From NCBI RefSeq assembly GCF_014648515.1, contig NZ_BMRG01000011.1:108750-145802 (forward strand): a stretch of 37,053 nucleotides of DNA. The letters run 5' to 3'. Below the pieces are notes generated by a model. That model had not been told where the DNA came from. It searched no databases and saw only the letters and a program-made list of their open reading frames with translations. The DNA is from Saccharothrix coeruleofusca. GTDB taxonomy: Bacteria; Actinomycetota; Actinomycetes; Mycobacteriales; Pseudonocardiaceae. Below are positions 29,249 to 37,053 of the stretch, piece after piece; position 1 is the first letter of the stretch; each line of letters begins with the position of its first letter. The translations under genes were made by a program, and so were the position numbers.

Positions 29249-31584
29249 GACAGCTCCTCCAGGTGGCCCAGCGCCACCAGCTCGACGACCGGGTGCGTGG
29301 TCCGGTAGCGCACGCCGCCGCCGTCCTGCCCGAACCACGGGGCGGACAGGGTGAACCAGACCGGCAGCTCCCGGACCACGCGGTAGCGGCGGTACCCGGC
29401 GGTCAGCAGCGCGGGCGGCAGGGCGCGCGCGGCGAACGGCGTGCCCGCCTCGGACAGCACCCGCCCCTCGGGCGTGCCGAAGCGGTCGACCTCGGTGCCG
29501 GGGGCGAGGACGCCGGGCTGCCCCTGCTCGTAGCCGCCCTCGGGGAACAGCTCGCCGGGCGGCCAGGCGTACTCCGGCGGGTCGGCGCGGACCAGGAACC
29601 GGTGGTCCCAGTCCCGCTCGTGCATCCCGGCCTGCGGGTCGTAGCCCTCGACCAGGTGGGCGATGTCGTCCCGGCCCGGTCCGGGGGCGCGGCGCGGCAG
29701 GGGCCGGGCGGTGGCGTCGACCAGGTGGCCGTCGGGGTGGCCGCCGGGCTCGAACCGCAGGCCGGCGGCGAAGTCCCGATCGTCGGACGGGGTGGGGAGC
29801 TGTCGGGCGGGCGCGCGTCGCGGGGCGGGCAGCGTGCCGCCGGGGAACATCGACAGCAGGAGCAGGGCGGTGGGCTCGTCGCGCGGCTCGGCGGGCGCGG
29901 TCGCGCTCGGGGTCGCGGTCGCGGTGACCAGCTCGGTCGGCACCACCGCGCCGAGGCCGCCCGCACCGGGGAGCACCGCCACCGCGCTGTCCTCGGCCGC
30001 CGAGGGGACGGGCTCCCGGTCCGGCTTGAGGTCCCGGTCCGGCTTGGCGTCGTGGCCGGTCTTCGTGTCGGGGCCGGTCTTCGCGTCGTGGCCGGTCTTC
30101 GCGTCGGCGACCGCTTTCGGGTCGGCGCCTGCCTGGGTGGGCTTGGGTTCGCCGCTGAGCGCGGCGCCGATGCTCTGCCCGGCCCTGGGGTCCTTGGGCA
30201 GCGGCTGCCCACCGCGCGGCTCGGCCCGCTGGCCGGGAGCCTGCTGGGCCTGCGCGGCCTGCGCGGCCTGCGCGGGCGCGCTCGCGGGCGGTGCGCCCGC
30301 ACCGGTCGTGCCGCCGCTCGCGGGTGCCGCGCCCTGACCGCCGAACGCCGGGCCGCCGAACGACGACCCGCCCTGTCCCGACGCGGCGGGAGCCTGCGCG
30401 GGCTGGGCGGGCGGGGGCGCGGCCTCGGTGGGCAGCACCGGTCGTTCCAGCAGCGTCGCCGCGGACTGGGACACCGTGTCCGCGCCCCTCGCGGGCACGT
30501 CCGGCTGGACGGCCCCGGTCGCGGCGACATCGCCCACCAGCGGCGCGGCGATCGGGTTCACCGCCGGGGCGACCGCACCGGCCACCGCGTCGGTCACTGG
30601 AGCCGTCACGGCGGGCGCAGCAACGCCACCCACGATCGGGGCGACAACTTCACCCGCTACGGGGGCGACCACCTCATCCACGACCGGGGCGACGACCTCG
30701 CCCACCACGGGCGCGACCACATCACCCACCAGCGGGGTGACGACCTCGCCCACCACTGGCGCGATCACGTCATCCACCACAGGGGCGACGACCTCGTTCA
30801 CCACGGGGGCAACGACTTCACCCACCACCGGAGCGACTACGTCACCCACCAGCGGAGCCACCACGTCACCCACCAGCGGAGTGACTACCCCACCCACCAC
30901 GGGGGCGACCACATCACCCACCAGGGGCGCGACGACCTCGCCCACCACCGGGGCGACCACACCGGCCACCGGAGCCGTCACCGCGCCCGCGACCGGGGCG
31001 ACCACCTCGCCGAGCAAGCCGCCCAGCAGCCCGCCGCGCGCGCCGGGGTCGGCGCTGACCGGGGTCTGCCCGTGCCCGGCCCCCACCTCGCCGTCCAGCC
31101 GGACCGCCTCGGCCAGCCGCTGGGTCAGGTGCGCCGCGTTCACCGACGCCCCGCGCACCGCCGTGTCCAGTCCCAGCAGCGCCGTGGGGTGCCCGGCCTT
31201 CGCGGCGGTGTTGGCCGCGTCGGTGTTCTTGGCCAGGTCGACCAGTTCGCGCACCAGCTCGACCTTGGCCGCGCCGATCCGCTCGGCGGCGTGGTCGAGG
31301 CGGTCGGCCGCCGCGCGGCAGCCCCGCACGACCTCGCTGAGGTGCCCGTCGGGGGCCACGAAGGCGTTCCAGTGCCGCCGCGCCGCGTCGGCGGTCGCGC
31401 CGGTCGCGCCGCGCAGCGCCGCGCCCGCCGCCCCGTCGGACTCGCTCGCCAGCGCCGCCAGTTTGGTCCCGGCCTCGCGCCAGGCCGCGGCGGAGGCGCG
31501 CATCGCGTCCTCGTCGGCCTTCGGCCACACCACGCCCGCTCGCGCGGCGACCTCGGCCAGTTCGGCAGGCAGCTCGATCCCCAT
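29245..31584 (-). CDS. Type VII-secreted toxin with TNT (NAD+ glycohydrolase-like) domain
   Basis: A 779-aa polymorphic toxin. Residues 1-165 are a helical domain like the N-terminus of CpnT and similar ESX substrates (MGIELPAELAEVAARAG, VVWPKADEDAMRASAAAWR, W72). Residues about 192-326 are 17 octapeptide repeats of the form G-E/D-V-V-A-P-V/L-V. A Pro/Ala/Gln region and Lys/Asp hexapeptides (DAKTGH type) follow. The C-terminal 110 residues (from about 669) are a TNT domain: YAWPPGELFPEGG, LAPGTEVDRFGTPEGRVLSE, GTPFAARALPP and WFGQDGGGVRYRT. TNT cleaves NAD+. Two positions where I recall His and Gln in active relatives seem to be Arg here (GYRRYRV and GGVRY). ATG at 31584 has GAGGGGGCGGG upstream. 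The gene lies between an EspC-like gene and a candidate immunity gene. Confidence 0.85.
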   Translation of the reverse strand: MGIELPAELAEVAARAGVVWPKADEDAMRASAAAWREAGTKLAALASESDGAAGAALRGATGATADAARRHWNAFVAPDGHLSEVVRGCRAAADRLDHAAERIGAAKVELVRELVDLAKNTDAANTAAKAGHPTALLGLDTAVRGASVNAAHLTQRLAEAVRLDGEVGAGHGQTPVSADPGARGGLLGGLLGEVVAPVAGAVTAPVAGVVAPVVGEVVAPLVGDVVAPVVGGVVTPLVGDVVAPLVGDVVAPVVGEVVAPVVNEVVAPVVDDVIAPVVGEVVTPLVGDVVAPVVGEVVAPVVDEVVAPVAGEVVAPIVGGVAAPAVTAPVTDAVAGAVAPAVNPIAAPLVGDVAATGAVQPDVPARGADTVSQSAATLLERPVLPTEAAPPPAQPAQAPAASGQGGSSFGGPAFGGQGAAPASGGTTGAGAPPASAPAQAAQAAQAQQAPGQRAEPRGGQPLPKDPRAGQSIGAALSGEPKPTQAGADPKAVADAKTGHDAKTGPDTKTGHDAKPDRDLKPDREPVPSAAEDSAVAVLPGAGGLGAVVPTELVTATATPSATAPAEPRDEPTALLLLSMFPGGTLPAPRRAPARQLPTPSDDRDFAAGLRFEPGGHPDGHLVDATARPLPRRAPGPGRDDIAHLVEGYDPQAGMHERDWDHRFLVRADPPEYAWPPGELFPEGGYEQGQPGVLAPGTEVDRFGTPEGRVLSEAGTPFAARALPPALLTAGYRRYRVVRELPVWFTLSAPWFGQDGGGVRYRTTHPVVELVALGHLEELS
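30016..30111 (-). repeat. Hexapeptide coding repeat in toxin linker
   Basis: This part encodes consecutive six-residue units DAKTGH, DAKTGP, DTKTGH, DAKPDR, DLKPDR, a hydrophilic Lys/Asp/Gly linker ahead of the TNT domain. Boundaries are approximate. Confidence 0.7.
30607..31011 (-). repeat. 17-unit octapeptide (24-bp) coding repeat in toxin
   Basis: About 405 bp encode 17 units: fourteen regular 8-residue units plus three slightly altered ones at the N-terminal end. The consensus is G-[E/D]-V-V-A-P-[V/L]-V; acidic residues and Pro are nearly fixed while Val/Leu/Thr/Ile vary. DNA units differ at many third positions, so they are not a recent slippage product. The result is a long Val/Pro-rich, periodic acidic linker. 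Confidence 0.9.
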
Positions 31585-31596
31585 CCCGCCCCCTCG

Positions 31597-31917
31597 TCAG
31601 ACCGCGCCGGTGACAGCGCCGAGCGCGGTGCCGTTGCCCTGGTCGACCTCGCGGTAGGTGCGCGCGGTCTCGGCGAAGCGCTCGCCCACCCCGCCGAGCG
31701 CGGACGCCAAGCCGTCCAGCTTGCCCAGCACGTCGGCGGCCGGGCCCACGTGGCCCTGCGCGAAGCCGCGGCCGATCGCGTCGTCGCCCCAGCACGCGCC
31801 CAGCGAGTCCAGCGCCGCGCCCAGGTCGGCGCTGATCCGCGCCGCGCGCTCGGCGAACGAGCCGAAGTCGGCCGCACCCCGGTCGAGCCGGGCCGGGTCG
31901 GTCGCGAAGCCGCTCAT
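31597..31917 (-). CDS. EspC/WXG100-like secretion partner
   Basis: A 106-aa helical protein resembling EspC-type ESX secretion-associated proteins: SGFATDPARLDRGAADFGSF at the start, a helix-turn-helix around W43 (LGACWGDDAIGRGFAQ), and near the C-terminus YREVD (Y88-x3-D92), the YxxxD/E type VII export signal. It probably pairs with the N-terminal domain of the toxin and takes it to the secretion machine. ATG at 31917 overlaps the YbaB-like stop by 4 bp; the toxin starts 12 bp after its own stop. No ESX core genes (EccC, EccD) are in the window, so export must use a system encoded elsewhere. Confidence 0.85.
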   Translation of the reverse strand: MSGFATDPARLDRGAADFGSFAERAARISADLGAALDSLGACWGDDAIGRGFAQGHVGPAADVLGKLDGLASALGGVGERFAETARTYREVDQGNGTALGAVTGAV

Positions 31918-32372
31918 CGCAGTCTCCTCACGGGGGCGTCGGCGTCGAGCCAGTCGCGCTGCTCGAAGTCCTCGTCGTCGTCGACGGGCGCGCGGCGCGC
32001 GGGCTTGGGCGGGGTGATCTCCTCGGGGCGCAGGTCCGCGGTGCCGCGCACGAGCGCCTCCGGGTCGGTGGCCGAGGGCAGCACCGGGGCCAGGGTGCGG
32101 GCGGTGCGCTCGGCGGCCCGCCGCGCCGCCTCCCGCGCGGTGCGCACGACCAGCTCGGCCAGCTGCGCGGGCCGCAGCCGGTAGGCGTGGTCGGCCAGCA
32201 CCAGGTCGGTCAGCTCGCCGTGCGCGCCGACGGTGGCGGTGACCTCGCCGTCCGGGCTGTCCGCCGAGCAGCTGACCGCGGCCAGCTCGCGCTGCACGGA
32301 CGCCAGCTGCTCGCGGCCGCGCCGGTAGTCGGCCAGCAGCTGGTCCACCTGCGCGCGGTGCTCGGTCGTCAC
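31914..32372 (-). CDS. YbaB/EbfC-family protein of the type VII toxin operon
   Basis: A 152-aa protein. Residues about 3-95 resemble YbaB/EbfC DNA-binding proteins: an N-terminal coiled helix (HRAQVDQLLADYRRGREQLASVQREL), then β-strands EVTATVGAHGELTDLVL and a last helix LAELVVRTAREAARRAAERT. A disordered acidic tail follows. Members like this often open ESX-toxin operons in actinomycetes; their role there (chaperone or regulator) is not known. GTG at 32372 has GGAGG 5 nt upstream; GTG at 32378 is too close to that site. It is the first gene of a four-gene operon. Confidence 0.8.
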   Translation of the reverse strand: MTTEHRAQVDQLLADYRRGREQLASVQRELAAVSCSADSPDGEVTATVGAHGELTDLVLADHAYRLRPAQLAELVVRTAREAARRAAERTARTLAPVLPSATDPEALVRGTADLRPEEITPPKPARRAPVDDDEDFEQRDWLDADAPVRRLR

Positions 32373-32461
32373 GGCCACCTCCGGTCCTCGCCGTCGCCGG
32401 GCATGGTCGTCGGTCGGGCGTTGGACGTCACGCGCGCCACGCCGGTTCCCACCGGTTCGCG

Positions 32462-33391
32462 CTACCCCCGCAGGGCCCGCACCACCCGCGACGGGCTGGG
32501 CCTGCCCAGCACGCCTGCCAGCCACGCGCTGGTGTCGGCCAGCGCGTCCAGGTCCACGCCGTGCTCGACGCCGAGGCCGTCGAGCATCCACACCAGGTCC
32601 TCGGTGGCGAGGTTGCCGGTCGCCGACTCCGCGTAGGGGCAGCCGCCCAGGCCACCCGCCGACGAGTCGACCGTGCGCACGCCCGCCTGGAGGGCGGCGA
32701 GGGTGTTGGCCAGCGCCTGGCCGTAGGTGTCGTGGAAGTGCACGGCGAGCGCGCCCACGTCGTCGAAGCCCGCCAGCAGCGCGGTCACCTGGCCGGGGGT
32801 GGCCACGCCGATGGTGTCGCCCAGGGACAGCTGCGAGCAGCCCATGTCCAGCAGCCGCTTGCCCACGCCGATGACCTGCTCGCGCGGCACGGCGCCCTCC
32901 CACGGGTCGCCGAAGCACATGGACACGTAGCCGCGCACGTCCAGCCCCTCCGCCCGCGCCCGCGCCACCACCGGCTCGAACATGGCGAACTGCTCGTCCA
33001 GCGACCGGTTGAGGTTGCGCCGGGCGAAGGTCTCGGTGGCGCTGGCGAAGATCGCGACGTGCCGCACGCCCGCCGCCAGCGCGCGGTCCAGGCCGCGCTC
33101 GTTGGGCACCAGCACCGGGTAGCTCACGCCGGGCCGCCTGGCCAGCCCGGCCAGCAGCTCCTCCGCGTCGGCCAGCTGCGGCACCCACTCGGGGCGCACG
33201 AAGCTGGTCGCCTCCAGCACGGTCAGCCCGGCGTCGGCCAGCCGGTCCAGGAACTCCAGCTTCACCCCGACCGGCACCACCGACGACTCGTTCTGCAGGC
33301 CGTCGCGCGCGCCCACCTCCCAGATCGTCACGCGGTCGGGCAGCCCCGACGCGCCAACGGTCTCGGGCAGACCCACCTCACGCGAGCCCAT
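32462..33391 (-). CDS. Hydroxymethylglutaryl-CoA lyase-like enzyme
   Basis: A 309-aa HMGL-like TIM-barrel lyase. Motifs: VTIWEVGARDGLQNE (catalytic Arg-Asp), EATSFVRPEWVPQLADAEEL, VHFHDTYGQALAN (metal His-x-His) and SSAGGLGGCPYAESATGNLATEDLV with the active-site Cys loop. It cleaves HMG-CoA to acetoacetate and acetyl-CoA in leucine breakdown; relatives cleave other 3-hydroxyacyl-CoAs. This fits the acyl-CoA dehydrogenase and carboxylase genes in the same block. ATG at 33391 has AGGAGG 7 nt upstream and overlaps the PH-protein gene end by 14 bp. Confidence 0.93.
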   Translation of the reverse strand: MGSREVGLPETVGASGLPDRVTIWEVGARDGLQNESSVVPVGVKLEFLDRLADAGLTVLEATSFVRPEWVPQLADAEELLAGLARRPGVSYPVLVPNERGLDRALAAGVRHVAIFASATETFARRNLNRSLDEQFAMFEPVVARARAEGLDVRGYVSMCFGDPWEGAVPREQVIGVGKRLLDMGCSQLSLGDTIGVATPGQVTALLAGFDDVGALAVHFHDTYGQALANTLAALQAGVRTVDSSAGGLGGCPYAESATGNLATEDLVWMLDGLGVEHGVDLDALADTSAWLAGVLGRPSPSRVVRALRG

Positions 33392-33932
33392 CAGCCAGCC
33401 TCCTGTCCGGGTGGAAGTCGTCACCGGGGTTGCCGCCGGGGTTGCCGCCGAGCCTGCCGCCGGGCTCGCGGTGCAGGGCGGAGCACACCCGCTCGACACC
33501 GGGGATGTCGTCCAGCTCCAGCGGCTCGTCCGGGGCCGAGTCGATGATCAGCGTGCCGCAGCCGAGCAGCCGGTCCAGCGGGCCGCACCGGCAGCGCACG
33601 CCGCTGATCCGCGACCTGGGCAGGTCCAGGCCGGTGCGCTTGAGCACGCCCTCCCGGTACAGCACGCGGTCGGTGGTGACGACCAGGTGCGTGGTGCGCC
33701 AGCGCACCAGCGGCGCCAGCACCAGCCAGGCCAGCAGCACCGCGCCGACCAGGGCCAGCGCCACCCAGGCGGCCTCGGCCCACGAGTTGCCCGCCACCAG
33801 CGCCGCCAGGTACGCGCCGCCGCCGACCACGGCGGGCAGCACGACCACCGGCCACAGCAGCACCTTCCAGTGCGGGTGGTGGTGGATCACGACGCGCTCG
33901 CCTGGGCCGAGCAGGTCGTCCGGGTAGGCCAC
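33378..33932 (-). CDS. PH (bPH2-like) domain membrane protein
   Basis: A 184-aa membrane protein. The N-terminus (DLLGPGERVVIHHHPHWKVL) is followed by two membrane segments, about 24-47 (LLWPVVVLPAVVGGGAYLAALV) and 52-74 (AWVALALVGAVLLAWLVLAPL). A bacterial PH domain follows (WRTTHLVVTTDRVLYREGVLKRTGLDLPRSRISGV in part), ending with GTLIIDSAPDEPLELDDIPGVERV. It matches the gene before birA in mycobacteria (Rv3278c, from memory). Function is unknown. The C-terminus has a small GGNP duplication. The start ATG at 33932 is upstream of the conserved ERVV motif. Confidence 0.88.
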   Translation of the reverse strand: MAYPDDLLGPGERVVIHHHPHWKVLLWPVVVLPAVVGGGAYLAALVAGNSWAEAAWVALALVGAVLLAWLVLAPLVRWRTTHLVVTTDRVLYREGVLKRTGLDLPRSRISGVRCRCGPLDRLLGCGTLIIDSAPDEPLELDDIPGVERVCSALHREPGGRLGGNPGGNPGDDFHPDRRLADGLA

Positions 33933-33965
33933 GGCGGTCCTCTCAGGTGCGCGCTGGTGCTGGCC

Positions 33966-34760
33966 TCACCGTACTCGCAGGTGCACCACGTCCCCGGCGG
34001 AAACGGCGTGCTCGTCGCCCGCCTCGCCGCGCACCACCAGCGTGCCGTCGGCGCGCACGTCGACCGCCGTGCCCAGCAGCGGCGCGGAGCCCGCCAGCTC
34101 CACCCGGACCGGCTTGCCCAGCGTGGCGCAGTGGGCGCGGTACTCGTCCAGCAGCGGGCCCGGCTCGCCGCCGCCCGCCCGCCACGCCGCGTCCAGCGCG
34201 GCCAGCTCGGTCAGCAGGGTCGCGGCGACCTCGGCGCGGTCGGCGTCCGCGCCCGCCTCGGCGAAGCTGGTCGGCGGCAAGCCGCCGGGACCGGGCCGCA
34301 CCTCGGCGGGCAACCTGCCGACGTTGACGCCGATCCCCACCACCACGCCCTGCCCGACGACGGTCTCCGCCAGCACGCCCGCCGCCTTGGCCTCGCCGAC
34401 GAGCAGGTCGTTGGGCCACTTCACGGCCGCCTCGACGCCGAAGGCGCGGGCCGTGCGCACCAGCGCCACCCCCGCGAGCAGGGTCGTCCAGGGCAGCCGG
34501 GCGGGCGGCACGTCGGGCCGCAGCAGGACGCTGAGGTAGAGGCCCCCGCCGGGGGAGACCCAGCCGCGGCCCCGGCGGCCCTGCCCGGCGGTCTGCTCCT
34601 CGGCGATCAGGACGGTGCGGTCCGGCGCGCCGTCACGGGCGGCGGCGACCAGGTCGACGTTGGTGGAACCGGTGCTGGCCACCACGTCCAGCGCGGCGTA
34701 CGGGCCGTGGGGGGCGACCAGCCGGGCCCGCAGCGGCCCGGCGTCCAGAGGCGTGATCAC
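33966..34760 (-). CDS. birA: Biotin-[acetyl-CoA-carboxylase] ligase
   Basis: A 264-aa biotin protein ligase of the short type without an N-terminal DNA-binding domain. Motifs: [34 protein letters not shown] (biotinyl-AMP loop), [19 protein letters not shown] and GIGVNVG, then a C-terminal SH3-like domain (from about 215). It attaches biotin to the carrier subunit of acyl-CoA carboxylases, a direct match to accD5/accE next door; the biotin-carrying α subunit is not in the window. GTG at 34760 is chosen; TACGCT lies 8 nt before it, so the message may be leaderless. Longer starts upstream run into the accD5 promoter region. Confidence 0.94.
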   Translation of the reverse strand: MITPLDAGPLRARLVAPHGPYAALDVVASTGSTNVDLVAAARDGAPDRTVLIAEEQTAGQGRRGRGWVSPGGGLYLSVLLRPDVPPARLPWTTLLAGVALVRTARAFGVEAAVKWPNDLLVGEAKAAGVLAETVVGQGVVVGIGVNVGRLPAEVRPGPGGLPPTSFAEAGADADRAEVAATLLTELAALDAAWRAGGGEPGPLLDEYRAHCATLGKPVRVELAGSAPLLGTAVDVRADGTLVVRGEAGDEHAVSAGDVVHLRVR

Positions 34761-34768
34761 AACCTCGC

Positions 34769-34774
34769 AGCGTA
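34769..34774 (-). promoter_or_regulatory. TACGCT -10-like box before birA
   Basis: Minus-strand TACGCT, 8 nt (GCGAGGTT), then the birA GTG: another TAnnnT box at leaderless distance. Confidence 0.4.
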
Positions 34775-34936
34775 GGCCCGGAACGCGGGAGCGGCCCGTC
34801 CCGCGCGCTTGTCGGAGCGGTGTGGATGGCGGGGCGGGCCGCTGGGACCAGCCTGCAACCTCCAGTGCGGTGGAGGTCAACAGCGGGGCGGTGAGACCTG
34901 GGCAACTGATCGGAGGCCGGGCCGTCACACCGTCGC

Positions 34937-34942
34937 TAAGCT
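34937..34942 (+). promoter_or_regulatory. TAAGCT -10-like box before accD5
   Basis: TAAGCT, 8 nt (GCCCGTTC), then ATG at 34951, with no ribosome site between. It mirrors the birA arrangement on the other side of the 190-bp divergent gap. Confidence 0.45.
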
Positions 34943-34950
34943 GCCCGTTC

Positions 34951-36582
34951 ATGAGCAGTGCGACCGCCCCCACCGGCGAGGAGCCGGACGTGCACACCAC
35001 AGCGGGCAAGCTGGCCGACCTCTACCGGCGGATGGACGAGGCCGTCCACGCGGGCTCGGCGCGCGCGGTGGAGAAGCAGCACGCCAAGGGCAAGAGGACC
35101 GCCCGCGAGCGGATCGACCTGCTGCTCGACCCCGGCTCGTTCGTCGAGCTGGACGAGCTGGCGCGGCACCGCTCGACCAACTTCGGCCAGGACCGCAACC
35201 GCCCCTACGGCGACGGCGTGGTGACCGGCTACGGCACCGTGGACGGCCGCCCGGTGTGCGTGTTCAGCCAGGACGTCACCGTCTTCGGCGGCTCGCTGGG
35301 CGAGGTCTACGGCGAGAAGATCGTCAAGGTGATGGACCTGGCGATCAAGACCGGCAGGCCGATCATCGGCATCAACGAGGGCGGCGGCGCGCGCATCCAG
35401 GAGGGCGTGGTCTCGCTGGGCCTGTACGGCGAGATCTTCCGCCGCAACGTGGCCGCCTCCGGCGTGGTGCCGCAGATCTCGCTGATCATGGGCGCGAACG
35501 CGGGCGGGCACGTCTACTCCCCCGCGCTGACCGACTTCGTGGTGATGGTCGATCAGACCTCCCACATGTTCATCACCGGCCCGGACGTGATCAAGACCGT
35601 CACCGGCGAGGACGTGGGCTTCGAGGAGCTGGGCGGCGGTCGCGCGCACAACACCAAGTCCGGCAACGCGCACTACCTGGGGGCCGACGAGGAGGACGCC
35701 ATCTCCTACGTCAAGGAGCTGCTGTCCTACCTGCCCGCCAACAACATGTCCGAGCCGCCGGTGTTCGACGCGCCGGACGACGTGGTGCACGGGTCGGTCG
35801 AGGAGTCGGTGACCGACACCGACCGCGAGCTGGACACCCTCATCCCGGACTCGGCCAACCAGCCCTACGACATGCACGAGGTCATCACCCGCGTGCTCGA
35901 CGACGGGGAGTTCCTGGAGGTCCAGCCGCTGTTCGCGCCCAACATCCTGGTCGGCTTCGGCCGGGTGGACGGGCACTCGGTCGGCGTGGTGGCCAACCAG
36001 CCGACCCAGTTCGCGGGCTGCCTGGACATCGACGCATCGGAGAAGGCGGCGCGGTTCGTGCGCACCTGCGACGCGTTCAACGTGCCGGTGCTGACCTTCG
36101 TGGACGTGCCCGGCTTCCTGCCCGGCACCGACCAGGAGTGGAACGGCATCATCCGGCGCGGCGCGAAACTGATCTACGCCTACGCGGAGGCCACCGTGCC
36201 GCTGGTCACCGTGATCACCCGCAAGGCGTACGGCGGCGCGTACGACGTGATGGGCTCCAAGCACCTGGGCGCGGACATCAACCTGGCGTGGCCGACCGCG
36301 CAGATCGCCGTGATGGGCGCGCAGGGCGCGGCCAACATCGTGCACCGCAAGACGCTGGCCAAGGCGGCGGAGGACGGCGAGGACGTGGACGCGCTGCGGG
36401 CCCGGTTGCAGCAGGAGTACGAGGACGCGCTGTGCAACCCGTACGTGGCGGCCGAGCGCGGCTACGTCGACTCGGTGATCCCGCCGTCGCACACCAGGGC
36501 GCACGTGGCCAGGGCGCTGGCGGTGCTGCGGGACAAGCGGGAGGCGCTGCCGCCCAAGAAGCACGGGAACATCCCGCTGTGA
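34951..36582 (+). CDS. accD5: Acyl-CoA carboxylase β subunit (propionyl-CoA type)
   Basis: A 543-aa carboxyltransferase that moves CO2 from biotin to propionyl- or acetyl-CoA, giving methylmalonyl- or malonyl-CoA for lipid synthesis. The N-terminal crotonase-like half has [33 protein letters not shown] and [20 protein letters not shown] (first oxyanion region). The C-terminal half has [20 protein letters not shown] and [19 protein letters not shown]. The ending [10 protein letters not shown] is the family's usual end. Length is typical. ATG at 34951 is used. Its stop overlaps the ε-subunit GTG by 4 bp. The order birA-accD5-accE is conserved in actinobacteria. Confidence 0.96.
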   Translation: MSSATAPTGEEPDVHTTAGKLADLYRRMDEAVHAGSARAVEKQHAKGKRTARERIDLLLDPGSFVELDELARHRSTNFGQDRNRPYGDGVVTGYGTVDGRPVCVFSQDVTVFGGSLGEVYGEKIVKVMDLAIKTGRPIIGINEGGGARIQEGVVSLGLYGEIFRRNVAASGVVPQISLIMGANAGGHVYSPALTDFVVMVDQTSHMFITGPDVIKTVTGEDVGFEELGGGRAHNTKSGNAHYLGADEEDAISYVKELLSYLPANNMSEPPVFDAPDDVVHGSVEESVTDTDRELDTLIPDSANQPYDMHEVITRVLDDGEFLEVQPLFAPNILVGFGRVDGHSVGVVANQPTQFAGCLDIDASEKAARFVRTCDAFNVPVLTFVDVPGFLPGTDQEWNGIIRRGAKLIYAYAEATVPLVTVITRKAYGGAYDVMGSKHLGADINLAWPTAQIAVMGAQGAANIVHRKTLAKAAEDGEDVDALRARLQQEYEDALCNPYVAAERGYVDSVIPPSHTRAHVARALAVLRDKREALPPKKHGNIPL

Positions 36583-36788
36583 ACGCCGAGCAGCCGCACC
36601 TGGAGGTCGTGCGGGGCAACCCGGACGACGTGGAGCTGGCGGCGCTGGTCGCCGCCGTGGCGCTGGTCACCGCCGCCCCCGAGCGGCCGGAGCCGCCGAG
36701 GCGGACCTCGGCCTGGGCCGACCGGTCGCGCCAGACCAGGGGCCCCCTCCCGCACGGCCCCGCCGCCTGGCGCTGGAGCCTGGCCTGA
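36579..36788 (+). CDS. accE: Acyl-CoA carboxylase ε subunit
   Basis: A 69-aa acyl-CoA carboxylase ε subunit. It has [20 protein letters not shown] (AccE start motif: V-x-R-G-x-P-x-x-x-E-L-A-A-L), a Pro-rich middle and [18 protein letters not shown] with the Trp-x-x-S/R ending W-R-W-S. The ε subunit binds the α/β complex and raises activity. GTG at 36579 overlaps the accD5 TGA (GTGA), so expression is coupled. The gene is easily missed because of its size. Confidence 0.93.
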   Translation: MNAEQPHLEVVRGNPDDVELAALVAAVALVTAAPERPEPPRRTSAWADRSRQTRGPLPHGPAAWRWSLA

Positions 36789-36819
36789 CCCGCGAACCGA
36801 GCGTTGGGGTGCGTCGAGG

Positions 36820-37053
36820 TCAGCAGTCGACGCGGCGGCTGCCGATCTCGACGCCGCGCTCGCCCAGCACGATCACCTCGCGGCAGCGGACGCCGCCGGG
36901 GACGCGCAGGCGCAGGCGCATCCACACGCTGTCCGCCGTCTCGCCCAACCGGGTGTCGAGCACCTCGACTCCGTCGGCGGCGACCGCGGCGGGCACCCGC
37001 GACACGTCGCCCTGCGCCCGCGCGGCGGCCGTGACGGCGTCCATCACCCGGTG
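36820..37053 (-). CDS. Hypothetical protein, probably cut by window end
   Basis: At least 76 codons on the minus strand, ending with TGA at 36820-36822. The frame has no stop up to the end of the window, so the true start may lie outside; GTG at 37047 or ATG at 37044 are possible starts. The visible part reads GVEVLDTRLGETADSVWMRLRLRVP and REVIVLGERGVEIGSRRVDC, a β-rich sequence with two Cys, one at the C-terminal end. It resembles a small secreted or envelope domain, but no family was recognised. It converges with accE across 31 bp. Confidence 0.6.
   Translation of the reverse strand, partial: HRVMDAVTAAARAQGDVSRVPAAVAADGVEVLDTRLGETADSVWMRLRLRVPGGVRCREVIVLGERGVEIGSRRVDC

Noticed and set aside
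30607-31011. 24-bp repeats in the toxin gene as a CRISPR or non-coding satellite
   Set aside because: Period is in frame, protein consensus is better kept than DNA, and no spacers exist.
34936-36564. 542-codon minus-strand frame opposite accD5
   Set aside because: It is a shadow of a very well conserved gene; the translation is His/Val-rich without motifs.

Overview
The window is about 37 kb of very GC-rich DNA with dense, often overlapping genes, frequent GTG starts and strong third-position G/C. It looks like an actinomycete chromosome, most likely of the Pseudonocardiales (Actinosynnema/Saccharothrix-like). That placement is inferred from gene families and base composition; no rRNA or tRNA is present to confirm it.

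The backbone is a conserved actinobacterial housekeeping block. From memory it matches the order in Mycobacterium tuberculosis around wbbL1-rmlD-LCP-TIGR03089 and fadE25-purE-purK-GtrA-PH protein-birA-accD5-accE5. Left part (1-4.2 kb): three cell-surface glycosyltransferases, the first cut by the window edge. Then rmlD-rmlB (7.9-9.8 kb, minus strand), two LytR-CpsA-Psr (LCP) wall-polymer ligases (10.0-12.8 kb) and a TIGR03089 gene. Together these make dTDP-rhamnose and build and attach a wall glycan. Middle (16.3-19.3 kb): fadE25, purE, purK. Right (32.4-36.8 kb): an HMG-CoA lyase-like gene, a PH-domain membrane protein, birA, accD5 and accE, i.e. acyl-CoA carboxylation and its biotinylation.

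Accessory cassettes interrupt this backbone: an XRE/DUF397 regulatory pair with a small divergent partner (4.2-5.65 kb), an orphan Imm1-like immunity gene (6.0 kb), an HisC-like aminotransferase (6.6-7.7 kb), a divergent DoxX/ArsR pair (13.5-14.4 kb), a DarT-DarG toxin-antitoxin pair acting on DNA by ADP-ribosylation (14.5-16.3 kb), a GntR-ABC exporter operon (19.3-21.6 kb), a degenerate GGDEF protein divergent from a sigma factor fused to its own anti-sigma-like, membrane and extracellular parts (21.7-24.9 kb), two tandem GtrA genes (25.0-26.1 kb), an HisN-type phosphatase, a two-component system (27.0-29.0 kb), and a type VII secretion toxin cassette (29.0-32.4 kb) in the order YbaB-like, EspC-like, TNT-domain toxin with 17 octapeptide repeats, candidate immunity protein.

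The most unusual signal is non-coding. A nested inverted-repeat element (arms A-B-B'-A', about 120-140 bp, core CTACTACCCG/CGGGTAGTAG) occurs three times (6442-6580, 16256-16308 as a right half only, 26069-26188), always where two genes converge. It touches or supplies the stop codons of neighbouring genes. Other structures include a five-unit 22-bp degenerate tandem array, a 51-bp in-frame duplication in the DUF397 gene, a perfect 9-bp-arm operator before the GntR gene, and a recurring TAnnnT-(6-9 nt)-start-codon arrangement that suggests leaderless transcription of at least six genes.
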